In this document: positions 54,338 to 62,892 of the stretch, piece by piece
How positions within the stretch are numbered: position 1 is the first letter of the stretch
Layout of the letters: the number at the start of each line of letters is the position of its first letter
Origin: an uncultured Pelagibacteraceae bacterium
Lineage (GTDB): Bacteria > Pseudomonadota > Alphaproteobacteria > Pelagibacterales > Pelagibacteraceae
Reading direction: 5' to 3'
NCBI GenBank assembly: GCA_902545635.1
Contig: CACCGT010000005.1
Coordinates: forward strand, 1-64,000
DNA length: 64,000 nt
Position numbers and translations under genes: made by a program
The notes under the pieces: generated by a model
What the model saw: the letters and a program-made list of their open reading frames with translations, nothing else
Told to the model about the DNA's origin: nothing
Databases searched by the model: none

Positions 54338-55734
54338 GTTCTAGTTTAGCTATTCAAAGAGAAAATATTCGTAAATTATTTCCTGACACATTTAAACAAG
54401 CCAGAAAGAGTAGATTAAGAGGCCAAATAATTTTTTTTCTCGTCTTAGTATATTTAATAGTAGGTTTTTTTACTTTAGATGTTGTTGATATCCCAAAAAA
54501 ATGGAAACCACAAAATGCTGCTATGTTTGTCTTAGACACATATGCACACAAAGATCATGTAACAATGAAATGGGAAAATCATGAGGATATTAAAATAGCT
54601 TTTGAAGGAAATTATAGAAGTGTTTATGGAAGAGATAATCTTGATAAATCAATTCCAGATTGGTTTTACAAAAATTCTGATAATGTTGGCAATGTAGTTG
54701 AGTTTAATAATAAAGGTAAGGCAATATTGTACAAAGATAAAGTCGAGATTGTAAATTTTCCAAAATATGAGAGAGATTTTACCATAAAATTAAATTCTAA
54801 TGGCAAACCTTACCTTGTAGGTTCAGAGGATTTGGTCATAGAAGATTTAAAAGGTTTTAGAATCACAGAAAATAGAGTTGAATTTAGACCAACTTTGTAT
54901 GAGAGAATTCAAGTATATCCAAAAAAAGTTGAAATTCATCGTTACAGTATCGGATGGAAATATTTTTGGTTTGATTTCTCAAGTCCGTTAGAACCATATA
55001 CCTTTTTCGAAGCACTAGGTTTGACTTTTTCTAAAGAAAGAGTTGTTCCTGAAATGTCTAATTTAAAACTTTTCTTAACAGAGATTAAGAATAATGAAGC
55101 ATTTATGCACGGTAGAGTTTGGTGGGCTATGCTTGAAACAATTGTTATGGCTGTATTAGGGACAATGTTTGCTACAGTTATGGCTCTTCCCTTATCTTTT
55201 CTTGCGGCATACAACGTTACCCCAATTAAAACTCTGAGATTTATGTTGAGAAGATTATTTGATACTTTAAGAGGAATAGATTTTTTAATTTGGAGTTTAA
55301 TATTTTTAAGAGCTTTTGGTCCAGGACCCTTCACTGGTATTTTTGCAATTGGTTTTACTGATACAGGTACTTTAGGTAAATTATATTCTGAAGCAATTGA
55401 AAATACTGAGAAGAAACAACAAGAAGGAGTTCAATCTACAGGGGCTAGCAAATTTCTACAACATAGATTTGGTATAATTCCTCAAATACTTCCAATTTTT
55501 GTATCTCAATCCTTATACTATTTAGAGTCAAATACTAGAGGAGCCGTAATAATAGGTGCAATGGGTGCAGGAGGAATTGGGTTACAATTTTTAGGTGCGC
55601 TAGCTACTGGAAATGATTTTGAAAATGTCGCCTACATGGCAATATTAGTTTTGGCTGTAGTAATATTTATGGATAGATTATCTGCTTGGCTTAGAAGAAT
55701 ATTAATTGGATCAGATCAATTAATTGTAAGGTAA
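54334..55734 (+). CDS. phnE: Phosphonate ABC transporter permease PhnE (second, with long insert)
   Basis: 466 residues, much longer than a usual PhnE. After a first membrane segment (about residues 30-49) comes a hydrophilic stretch of roughly 200 residues, then the normal permease domain with E-A-I-E-N-T-E-K-K-Q-Q-E-G-V-Q-S-T-G-A and I-G-A-M-G-A-G-G-I-G. The insert would face the periplasm and could contact PhnD or retain substrate; no known domain is recognised in it. It ends the phnCDE operon. Confidence 0.92.
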   Translation: MSSSLAIQRENIRKLFPDTFKQARKSRLRGQIIFFLVLVYLIVGFFTLDVVDIPKKWKPQNAAMFVLDTYAHKDHVTMKWENHEDIKIAFEGNYRSVYGRDNLDKSIPDWFYKNSDNVGNVVEFNNKGKAILYKDKVEIVNFPKYERDFTIKLNSNGKPYLVGSEDLVIEDLKGFRITENRVEFRPTLYERIQVYPKKVEIHRYSIGWKYFWFDFSSPLEPYTFFEALGLTFSKERVVPEMSNLKLFLTEIKNNEAFMHGRVWWAMLETIVMAVLGTMFATVMALPLSFLAAYNVTPIKTLRFMLRRLFDTLRGIDFLIWSLIFLRAFGPGPFTGIFAIGFTDTGTLGKLYSEAIENTEKKQQEGVQSTGASKFLQHRFGIIPQILPIFVSQSLYYLESNTRGAVIIGAMGAGGIGLQFLGALATGNDFENVAYMAILVLAVVIFMDRLSAWLRRILIGSDQLIVR

Positions 55735-55801
55735 ATAGAAAAAATACCTTTATCAAAAATTTTTCTAGAAATTTTAATTTAGGAATTTAAAAAGATAAAA
55801 A

Positions 55802-56230
55802 TCAATCTTTCCAGAATTTCCACCAAGGTTTTTCTTCCTTTGTTATTTCATTATTGTCAACAACAACTTTAGTTATAGATGGATCCTCTCCATCTACTAA
55901 TCCTGCTCTAGCAGTTGTTTTAGCGTCTTCTAATTTTAGTTTTGCCTCAAAAACTCTATTTTCATTACACAATTTCATGCCCTCTTTCATTAATGCTTCT
56001 GCCTCAGATGCTTTTTCGGGACTAGATCTTGAAATATCATTTTTAACAGTGGCTCTTAACATAAGTACGCCAGGGTCTTCACAATTCCCTATTTCATTTT
56101 TAAATGTATCCTCAGTATTTTGTGAATAACTACTGCCGGCTTGTTGCTCTGTTATTTTAGCATGATTTTCAGCTTGAGTAATAGAAATTGTGGATAAAGT
56201 TAATATAAATGAGATTAAGATTTTATTCAT
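55802..56230 (-). CDS. Exported protein of unknown function
   Basis: 142 residues. A signal peptide (residues 1-20, ending T-Q-A) is followed by a Ser/Gln-rich region, two widely spaced cysteines (N-C-E-D-P-G and L-C-N-E-N-R, possibly a disulfide), a helical Glu/Lys/Ala-rich segment, and a W-W-K-F-W-K-D terminus. I do not recognise a family. It is convergent with the phnE operon and divergent from the MFS gene across 54 bases. A role in the phosphonate region is not shown by the sequence. Confidence 0.7.
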   Translation of the reverse strand: MNKILISFILTLSTISITQAENHAKITEQQAGSSYSQNTEDTFKNEIGNCEDPGVLMLRATVKNDISRSSPEKASEAEALMKEGMKLCNENRVFEAKLKLEDAKTTARAGLVDGEDPSITKVVVDNNEITKEEKPWWKFWKD

Positions 56231-56284
56231 AATAATCTATTAACTTACTTTTGTTAAAAAAATGTTAAAGAAATAAAAAAATTT

Positions 56285-57457
56285 GTGAAATATTTGTCTG
56301 CATTTTTAATAGGTATATCAGTTACCTTTTGTTACAGCAGTTGTATGTATCTGTTCTCAGCGTTGTTGCTAACTTGGGAAAATGAACTTAGTATCTCAAG
56401 GAATAATTTAACATTTATTTATTCTCTAGGCTTAGTTGTGCATAGTTTACTTTTACCTTTTCTAGGTAAGATTGTAGATAGAAATCTAAGTTTTCCAATG
56501 ATGTGGACCAGTCCTATACTGTTAGGACTAAGTGTAATTTATCTTTCATCAGTAGATACATATGGTGGATTTTTACTTGCTTGGATACTTGTCAGTGCAA
56601 CCTCGGGTGGCTGTCTTTATACGATGCTTTTTAGTGTCATTACTATTAATTTAAAATCAAAGGCCAAAACATCTATTGCAATAATTACTTTATTTGCTGG
56701 ATTTGCAAGCACATACACATTTCCTACTGCTACTTATTTAACAGAACAATATGACTGGAGGTTTACTGTATTTATTTTTGGAATATTAAATATATTGATT
56801 AGTTCACCAGCTAATTATTTTGGTTTCAAAAATATAATTATAAAAGAATTTAAAAAAATTGAAAAGAAAACAGATCAAAATTCAAAGCTTAAAATAATAC
56901 TTAAAGATTATAGATTTTGGTTATTTAGTTTTTCATTGTTTGTTATTGGATTTAATATTGGTGCTATTACAACTCATGTAATTCCAATGTTGCAGGAAAA
57001 AGGGATGAGTCTATCCCAAGCTGTATTGACAGCATCTCTGTTTGGACCAGGACAAGTAATAGGTAGAATTTTAGTTATGATATATGGAGGTGATAAGTCA
57101 AATTTAAAATTATTTGTAATTTGTTTTTACTCGATGGTAGTTGGAATGATATTTTTATACTTTATAAATATTAATCATTACTTAGCATTTTTATTTGTTT
57201 TATTTAATAGTTCAGCATATGGCAGTATGGCTATTTTAAAACCTTTGGTTCAAAATGATACTTTTGGCCAAAAAAACTTTGGCAATATTCATGGTATTTT
57301 AGCTTTGCAATATATGATTGGTAGTATTGCTGGTCCATGGATTGGTTCGTTGGTATGGAATGTAGGAGGATATGATTTGTTAATATTAGTATTTTTTGTT
57401 TTAGCAATATTTGGTAACTCGACAGCAATTTTTTTAAACAAAAAAAAGTTTATTTAA
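56285..57457 (+). CDS. Major facilitator superfamily transporter
   Basis: 390 residues with about twelve membrane segments; the start is GTG. The loop 2-3 motif reads G-K-I-V-D-R and the central loop is Lys-rich, as in MFS carriers. Substrate is unknown. The neighbouring gene (tail-to-tail, 8-base overlap) is a PhnZ-like dioxygenase, which allows but does not prove transport of an organophosphonate or related compound. Confidence 0.85.
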   Translation: MKYLSAFLIGISVTFCYSSCMYLFSALLLTWENELSISRNNLTFIYSLGLVVHSLLLPFLGKIVDRNLSFPMMWTSPILLGLSVIYLSSVDTYGGFLLAWILVSATSGGCLYTMLFSVITINLKSKAKTSIAIITLFAGFASTYTFPTATYLTEQYDWRFTVFIFGILNILISSPANYFGFKNIIIKEFKKIEKKTDQNSKLKIILKDYRFWLFSFSLFVIGFNIGAITTHVIPMLQEKGMSLSQAVLTASLFGPGQVIGRILVMIYGGDKSNLKLFVICFYSMVVGMIFLYFININHYLAFLFVLFNSSAYGSMAILKPLVQNDTFGQKNFGNIHGILALQYMIGSIAGPWIGSLVWNVGGYDLLILVFFVLAIFGNSTAIFLNKKKFI

Positions 57458-58004
57458 AGCTTCTCTCTACGTGTTTGTAAAAATAATTTATATTTGGAAT
57501 TTCTAAATTTTCAATTTTAGCAAGATCATCATATTTTCTTAATCTAACTGCATCTTGCATAAAAGGTTGTTTAATAAATTCGTTTGCTTCCTCTTTGGAA
57601 AAACTTCCTCCTTGGACATCTAAACTTCGTTTTGAAGCAATAGATAAAGACTCATAATAACCTTTTTCACAATAAACCAAATATCTTTTAGCCGGAACAT
57701 GTCCTTTAATTAATATTGTAACATCTTCTGGAAAAAATCTAGAAAGAAAAAGAGATCCTGAATTTTCATGCTTTTTATCTATTCCTTTTTTTATGGCTTC
57801 TTTGTCATTATTAATTAAGTGACCAATATCATGGAATAGGGCTGCAGTAATAAAAAAATGGTTTTCATTATTTTTTTTTGCCAATAATGCGCATTGAATT
57901 GCATGTTCTAGTTGTGAAACTTTTTCATTTCCATATTGTTTGTCTGATCCAATTTCTTCTATAATTTTAAATAAATTGGCAATATTTGACATATTATCCA
58001 TCAT
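57450..58004 (-). CDS. PhnZ/TmpB-like HD-domain mixed-valent diiron oxygenase
   Basis: 184 residues resembling PhnZ, the HD enzyme that uses O2 to cleave the C-P bond of 1-hydroxyphosphonates. The metal ligands are all present: Q-L-E-H, L-F-H-D-I-G-H, K-K-H-E, K-G-H-V-P-A-K-R and K-Y-D-D. The PhnZ-specific Y-x-x-E before Q-L-E-H is seen as Y-G-N-E. The later D-V-Q-G-G-S-F segment also matches. Known partners (PhnY or TmpA hydroxylases) are not in this window. The substrate could be an aminoethyl- or trimethylaminoethyl-phosphonate derivative. Confidence 0.8.
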   Translation of the reverse strand: MMDNMSNIANLFKIIEEIGSDKQYGNEKVSQLEHAIQCALLAKKNNENHFFITAALFHDIGHLINNDKEAIKKGIDKKHENSGSLFLSRFFPEDVTILIKGHVPAKRYLVYCEKGYYESLSIASKRSLDVQGGSFSKEEANEFIKQPFMQDAVRLRKYDDLAKIENLEIPNINYFYKHVERSFK

Positions 58005-58099
58005 ATTCTTTTAAATTAAAAATGTTTCAGTTTTATTACAATTTAGATTTAGTACTCATTAAGTATAGAAAAAATATTTTATAGTAATAAAAGTTAAAA

Positions 58100-58555
58100 A
58101 TGAAAAAACTTTTATTTGTTTGTACTGGCAATTCTCACAGAAGCATATTGGCCGAAAGTGTAGTTAATAAATTTCATAAAAATAAATTTATTGGTTACAG
58201 TGCGGGTAGCAAACCATCTGGAATAATTAATAAATATGTCATTAAGTATCTAAATGAAAATAATTTTGATACAAAAAATCTGTCATCAAAAAACTTCAAC
58301 AAATTCTTGAATGAGAAAACAAACTTTGATCAGGTATTTACTGTATGTAACAATGCTAGTAATGAAGTTTGTCCAGTCTGGCCATCCCCTGAAAAAATAG
58401 TTCATTGGGATATTGAAGATCCTGTTTATATCATTAATGAGTTAGAGAAGAGTGATAAACCAAATAAAGAAGAGCTGATTTCAACAGAAATACATAAAAC
58501 TTATTCCAATTTAGAAACAAGAATTAATGATTGGATAAAAAATTATGAAATATAG
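58100..58555 (+). CDS. arsC: Arsenate reductase, low-molecular-weight phosphatase fold
   Basis: 151 residues with the P-loop V-C-T-G-N-S-H-R-S at the N-terminus (C-x5-R) and two further cysteines in V-C-N-N-A-S-N-E-V-C-P-V-W-P, the C-x7-C relay of LMW-PTP-type ArsC. It reduces arsenate, which enters by phosphate transporters, to arsenite. It overlaps the aquaporin gene by 11 bases, so reduction and efflux are coupled. Its place beside phosphorus-scavenging genes makes sense: phosphate-starved cells import more arsenate. Confidence 0.88.
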   Translation: MKKLLFVCTGNSHRSILAESVVNKFHKNKFIGYSAGSKPSGIINKYVIKYLNENNFDTKNLSSKNFNKFLNEKTNFDQVFTVCNNASNEVCPVWPSPEKIVHWDIEDPVYIINELEKSDKPNKEELISTEIHKTYSNLETRINDWIKNYEI

Positions 58556-59222
58556 TAAGTTTTTTCTTGGAGAGTTTATTGGTAGTTGTTTCCTTGTAAT
58601 GATTATTGTTGGCTCAGGAATAATGGCTGAAAATCTTACAAATGACACAGGTATTATGCTTTTAGCCAATACTATAGCAACTGGCGCAGGACTTTTTGTG
58701 CTAATAACTGTTTTTAGTGATGTTTCAGGAGCACATTTTAATCCATTTGTAAGTCTAGCAATGTTTCTTACAAAAAAATTAAAAGGAAATTTATTACCCA
58801 CATATATATCTGCGCAAATTTTAGGTTGTTTGTTAGGTGTAGCACTTGCCAATTTCTTTTTCGAACATCAAATTTTTGAATTATCAACAAAATCAAGGGA
58901 CGGAATAAATATATTTACATCTGAAATTGTAGCAACATTTGGATTGATACTGATAATTTTTGGATCATTAAAGAAAGGAAGTGTGGTAGTGGCCTCATGT
59001 GTAGCTTTTTATATCACTGCTGGTTATTGGTTTACATCATCTACATCATTTGCAAATCCTGCTGTAGCAATAGCGAGAACATTTACAGAAAGTTTTACTG
59101 GAATTAATTATATGTATACTCCAGTTTATATATTAGCAGAAATTATCGGTGCACTTTTTGCTGTATTTGTGGCTAAAAAAATGCTTTTCAATAACAGGAC
59201 AAGAGATAAAACTATTTCGTAG
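58545..59222 (+). CDS. MIP/aquaporin family channel, probably arsenite or methylarsenite efflux
   Basis: 225 residues with six membrane segments. The first pore loop reads G-A-H-F-N-P-F, with Phe in place of Ala in the NPA box; the second is intact F-A-N-P-A-V-A-I-A-R. The start lies inside arsC. Aquaglyceroporins coupled to arsC (AqpS type) pass arsenic acids down their gradient in other Alphaproteobacteria, so arsenical exit is the likely role. Water or small-solute flow remains possible. Confidence 0.87.
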   Translation: MKYSKFFLGEFIGSCFLVMIIVGSGIMAENLTNDTGIMLLANTIATGAGLFVLITVFSDVSGAHFNPFVSLAMFLTKKLKGNLLPTYISAQILGCLLGVALANFFFEHQIFELSTKSRDGINIFTSEIVATFGLILIIFGSLKKGSVVVASCVAFYITAGYWFTSSTSFANPAVAIARTFTESFTGINYMYTPVYILAEIIGALFAVFVAKKMLFNNRTRDKTIS

Positions 59223-59258
59223 AAAAATTGAACCTATAAGATTTAAGGTCAATTTTCT
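59221..59258. terminator. Candidate terminator between convergent aquaporin and DUF1868 genes
   Basis: AGAAAAATTGAACC (59221-59234) and GGTCAATTTTCT (59247-59258) can pair over 12 bases with two single-base bulges around a 12-base loop, followed on the plus strand by a T-rich run. It begins with the last base of the aquaporin stop codon. It lies in the 110-base gap between convergent genes, where a bidirectional terminator is expected. Confidence 0.5.
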
Positions 59259-59332
59259 AAATCAGTTTTTAAAAAATTTATTGAATATTAAAGATTAAAA
59301 TAATAATGAAGAATATCTATAAGTAAAAACTA

Positions 59333-60052
59333 TTACAGGCTAGAAGGATTAATACTTTCAAACTCCAGCATGTTTTTAAAGGTACACATTTCAGGTTTTG
59401 TGAAAGTAATTTTTGGAAATTTTTTATTAAAATCAGAGGATAATTGTTTATTAAATTTAATTAAATTTTTTATTTCAGTCTCATTAAGTTGTCTCAAGAT
59501 ATAAGCCAATGTAACATGGAAAGTATATCTTTGATGATTTTCAAATTTAATTTTCAATAAATTACTTAGTTCATCTCTACAATTTCTTAAAATTTTTTCG
59601 TCCTCCTCAGAAAAGGGTTCTAAAACAATGCTGTAACCACCAAAAAATGTTTTTAGTTTTAAATTGATTTCTTTTGGAAAATTATAGTTTTCAATTCTTT
59701 TATTTAATTGAATAGCTATATCTTTGTAATCCATATCAAGATCTATATCTGTTGGCCAATAATAAGTATTTTTTGTATTTAAATTACAACAGTCAAATAA
59801 TGTCATATGAAAACTAGATGGAGGTAAATAGGAATAAGTTTTTTCAGGATTAAAATTTTCTAAATTTTTTTGAAAACCAATAATTTGATCAGATAAATAT
59901 GTATTAAGAGGAATATTACAAATTATTGTGCACCCTGGAAATGGTAAAGGTTTTCCTTTATCGTCAAATTTATTTTCTGCACCTTTTAAACTATACCCTC
60001 TAAGTTTACCTGCTAAAAATTGCTCTTGGTTATTAACTATATTTAAATCCAT
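59333..60052 (-). CDS. DUF1868 2H phosphoesterase-like protein
   Basis: 239 residues with two H-x-T motifs, S-F-H-M-T-L-F and T-F-H-V-T-L-A-Y, spaced about 110 residues apart, the mark of 2H phosphoesterases. L-R-G-Y-S-L-K and F-P-G-C-T-I-I-C-N resemble DUF1868 members. It is the last gene of the ugp operon, 9 bases after the glycerophosphodiesterase. A cyclic phosphodiester derived from lipid head-group turnover is a reasonable substrate guess; nothing direct shows it. Confidence 0.75.
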   Translation of the reverse strand: MDLNIVNNQEQFLAGKLRGYSLKGAENKFDDKGKPLPFPGCTIICNIPLNTYLSDQIIGFQKNLENFNPEKTYSYLPPSSFHMTLFDCCNLNTKNTYYWPTDIDLDMDYKDIAIQLNKRIENYNFPKEINLKLKTFFGGYSIVLEPFSEEDEKILRNCRDELSNLLKIKFENHQRYTFHVTLAYILRQLNETEIKNLIKFNKQLSSDFNKKFPKITFTKPEMCTFKNMLEFESINPSSL

Positions 60053-60061
60053 TAAAATAAA

Positions 60062-60985
60062 CTAAAACCAGTTTATATTTTCTTTATCACAAAGTTCTTT
60101 CAGCCTTAATGGATAGTCTGTCATGATACCATCTACGCTATACTCAATCATTTTTAACATATCGTACTCTTCATTAACTGTCCAAACGTTCACTGGCAAA
60201 TCTTCCTGATGAGAAATTTCTACTAGTTTTTTTGTAATATCTTTATGGTATGGATGCCAAGCCTTTCCACCTTGTGATTTTATAATTTTTGGTAACTCAT
60301 ATTTTTCAAAAAAAGGTAAGAAACTCATCCATGGAGATCTATTGTAAATTGTATTTTTAATTTTAATTCCTGTCTGTTGTTGAAAACTTAAATAAGCTCT
60401 TGAAATTTCAGGGTAATGATTTTTGATTTCTGTCAGTGTTCTCCAATCAAATGAAGAAATGATTATTTTATTTTGTAAATTTGATTTATTTACTTCTTGC
60501 ATAACAAGTTTTACCATTTCCTCTGGGGTTGGAGTTAAATTTTCCTCGTCAGGTGTAGATTTAATTTCTAAATTTATTAATAAATTTTCAGATTTGTTTT
60601 TTGAAGATAATTCTAATAACTCAGAAAGTTTTGGTATCTTTTGATTTTCTAAAGTTTTTTGATTAACAAATCTTCTTCCATATCTAGATAATTTATTTAA
60701 AGCCCCAACATCAAATTTTAAAAGCTCATCGTCACTTAAGTCAAATATTATTATATTTTCATCCGTTATCCAATTTCCCTCATTATCTTTTGTAAAACTT
60801 GGATCTAATCTAAAGTCATGTGTAATCACAGGAATAAGATCTTTGGAAATCAAAATATCTGTTTCGTATGCATTAATATTGTTTTTAAATAAATATTTAA
60901 AACTTTCTAGAGTATTTTCAGGAAGATCTCCTCTAGCGCCTCTATGGCCGTAAATTTTAATATAATTTGGCTTTGATAAAATCAA
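60062..60985 (-). CDS. ugpQ: Glycerophosphodiester phosphodiesterase
   Basis: GDPD-family enzyme of 307 residues that releases sn-glycerol 3-phosphate and an alcohol from deacylated phospholipids. Y-G-H-R-G-A-R-G-D-L-P-E-N-T, E-T-D-I-L-I-S-K and V-I-T-H-D are the metal and catalytic motifs; W-T-V-N-E and D-G-I-M-T-D-Y-P close the barrel. No signal peptide is seen, so it acts in the cytoplasm after import. It follows ugpC by 2 bases. Confidence 0.93.
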   Translation of the reverse strand: MILSKPNYIKIYGHRGARGDLPENTLESFKYLFKNNINAYETDILISKDLIPVITHDFRLDPSFTKDNEGNWITDENIIIFDLSDDELLKFDVGALNKLSRYGRRFVNQKTLENQKIPKLSELLELSSKNKSENLLINLEIKSTPDEENLTPTPEEMVKLVMQEVNKSNLQNKIIISSFDWRTLTEIKNHYPEISRAYLSFQQQTGIKIKNTIYNRSPWMSFLPFFEKYELPKIIKSQGGKAWHPYHKDITKKLVEISHQEDLPVNVWTVNEEYDMLKMIEYSVDGIMTDYPLRLKELCDKENINWF

Positions 60986-60987
60986 AA

Positions 60988-62040
60988 TTAATTTACTCGA
61001 TTACCATTAGATTTATCAAAAACATAATAATTGTTATCATTTATGTTCAAAGATAATTTACTTCCCTTTTTAATAATTTGACTTCCAGGACATCTAAAAC
61101 AAAAATCTTTTTTATTTTTTATTTCTCCATAAATCAAATTATCTGAACCTAATTGTTCAACAAGATCTACAGATAAATTTATTAAACCTTTATCAGTTTG
61201 CGACATATGCTCTGGTCTAATTCCTAATATAACTGGTCCATTAAAATCACTTGTAACATTATTAATTTCAAAACCTTCTGAAGTAAGAGTTTTATTTTTT
61301 AATTCTCCTTCAAGAAAATTCATCTGTGGCGAACCTATAAATCCTGCGACAAACATAGATTTAGGATTATTATAAATTTCTATCGGTGTTCCAAGCTGCT
61401 CAATAAGGCCATTATTTATTACTGCCAGTCTATCAGCTAAGGTCATAGCTTCTACTTGGTCATGAGTTACAAATATACTTGTCACTCCAACTTTTTGCTG
61501 AAGTTTTTTTATTTCAAGCCTCATTTGTATTCTTAGTTTTGCATCTAAATTAGATAATGGCTCATCAAATAAAAATATTTTAGGACTTCTTACAATAGCT
61601 CTTCCCATAGCAACTCTCTGCCTTTGACCTCCTGACAACATGGATGGTTTTCTTTGCAAGTATTCAGAAATTTGTAATAGCTTTGCTGCCTCATTAACTT
61701 TTTTTTCAATATCTTCTTTTGAAATACCTCTATTTTTTAATCCGTAAGCCAAATTGTTGTAAACATTCATGTGAGGATAGAGTGCATAATTCTGAAAAAC
61801 CATCGCAACATCTCTCTCTGAAGGGTCAACTTTATTAATTAATATTCCATCAAGATTTATATTACCTTCAGTTATGTCTTCTAACCCAGCAATCATTCTT
61901 AAAAGAGTAGATTTTCCACATCCACTCGGTCCAACAAAAACCATGAATTCACCATTTTCTACATTCATACTTGTCTCATGAACAGCTTTAGTTCCGTTTG
62001 GATAGATTTTAGTAACTTTATTTAATTCTAAAAAACTCAT
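60988..62040 (-). CDS. ugpC: Glycerol-3-phosphate ABC transporter ATP-binding protein UgpC
   Basis: 350-residue CUT1-type ATPase. Walker A G-P-S-G-C-G-K-S-T, signature L-S-G-G-Q-R-Q-R and Walker B F-L-F-D-E-P-L-S-N-L-D-A-K-L-R are present, with a C-terminal TOBE-like domain (G-I-R-P-E-H-M). Assignment to glycerol phosphate rests on the adjoining ugpA, ugpE and GDPD genes. It starts directly after the second ugpE. Confidence 0.94.
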   Translation of the reverse strand: MSFLELNKVTKIYPNGTKAVHETSMNVENGEFMVFVGPSGCGKSTLLRMIAGLEDITEGNINLDGILINKVDPSERDVAMVFQNYALYPHMNVYNNLAYGLKNRGISKEDIEKKVNEAAKLLQISEYLQRKPSMLSGGQRQRVAMGRAIVRSPKIFLFDEPLSNLDAKLRIQMRLEIKKLQQKVGVTSIFVTHDQVEAMTLADRLAVINNGLIEQLGTPIEIYNNPKSMFVAGFIGSPQMNFLEGELKNKTLTSEGFEINNVTSDFNGPVILGIRPEHMSQTDKGLINLSVDLVEQLGSDNLIYGEIKNKKDFCFRCPGSQIIKKGSKLSLNINDNNYYVFDKSNGNRVN

Positions 62041-62892
62041 TTATTTCTCTGTTTGAATTAATCCTTTTATGAACCATTTTTGCAAAAATACTACCACTAA
62101 AACTGGGGGGATCATTGATAAAATAATATAAGCAAATCTCTCTGCTGTTCTTGGTAAAGCAACTCCCTCATAACTTTCAGTAAATATAATTTTCATTCCC
62201 ATTACTACAGTCCAATATTCCTCACTCGTAGTCATTATTAACGGCCATAAATATTGACTATATCCGTATACAAACATGAATATAAACATCGCTGCAATCA
62301 TTGTTTTAGATAATGGAACTAAAAAATCTATAAAAAATCTCCAACTATTTGCACCATCTAATTTTGCTGATTCAAGTAATTCATCAGGTATAGTTTTATA
62401 AAACTGTCTAAAAAAAAAGGTAGCGGTGGCTGATGCAACCAATGGAAGAACAAGACCTGTGTATGAATTAGTTAAACCTAAATCTGATACAATCTTATAA
62501 CTTGGAAAAATCCTAACCTCCAGAGGCACAAGTAAAGTAATAAAGATTAACCAAAAAATTGGTACAGCTAATTTGAATCTAAAATAAACTAAAGCATAAG
62601 CTGACATTGCTGAGATAATTACTTTAAGGGTTGCAATTCCTAAAGCCATTATAAAGCTATTTATAAACATTTTTGCAGCAGTCACTTCCTCTGACCAACC
62701 ACCCTTCTCATTTAAAACTTCGTTATAATTTCTTGTTAATTGATCGCCAAGACCAAATTTCATTCCCTCTTTTAAAATAGTTACAGTATCGTGGGTAGAG
62801 CTAGCAAATGATAACCAAATCGGAATTACCATTAATAAAACACCTAGTATAAGTACAATGTGTGCTAAAATTTGTGATAATTTAATTTTCAT
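62041..62892 (-). CDS. ugpE: Glycerol-3-phosphate permease UgpE, second copy
   Basis: 283-residue CUT1 permease, about six membrane segments. The coupling motif E-L-L-E-S-A-K-L-D-G-A-N and F-F-R-Q-F-Y-K-T-I-P are conserved. It contains E-S-Y-E-G-V-A-L-P-R-T-A near the C-terminus, which the first copy lacks. It overlaps the first copy by 4 bases. The two share a 47-bp identical DNA block (62360-62406 and 63178-63224). Confidence 0.94.
   Translation of the reverse strand: MKIKLSQILAHIVLILGVLLMVIPIWLSFASSTHDTVTILKEGMKFGLGDQLTRNYNEVLNEKGGWSEEVTAAKMFINSFIMALGIATLKVIISAMSAYALVYFRFKLAVPIFWLIFITLLVPLEVRIFPSYKIVSDLGLTNSYTGLVLPLVASATATFFFRQFYKTIPDELLESAKLDGANSWRFFIDFLVPLSKTMIAAMFIFMFVYGYSQYLWPLIMTTSEEYWTVVMGMKIIFTESYEGVALPRTAERFAYIILSMIPPVLVVVFLQKWFIKGLIQTEK

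Noticed and set aside
55741..55790. A/T-only hairpin after the second phnE as a terminator
   Set aside because: Stem is almost entirely A/T (AAAATTT arms) and weak; similar patterns are abundant in this genome.
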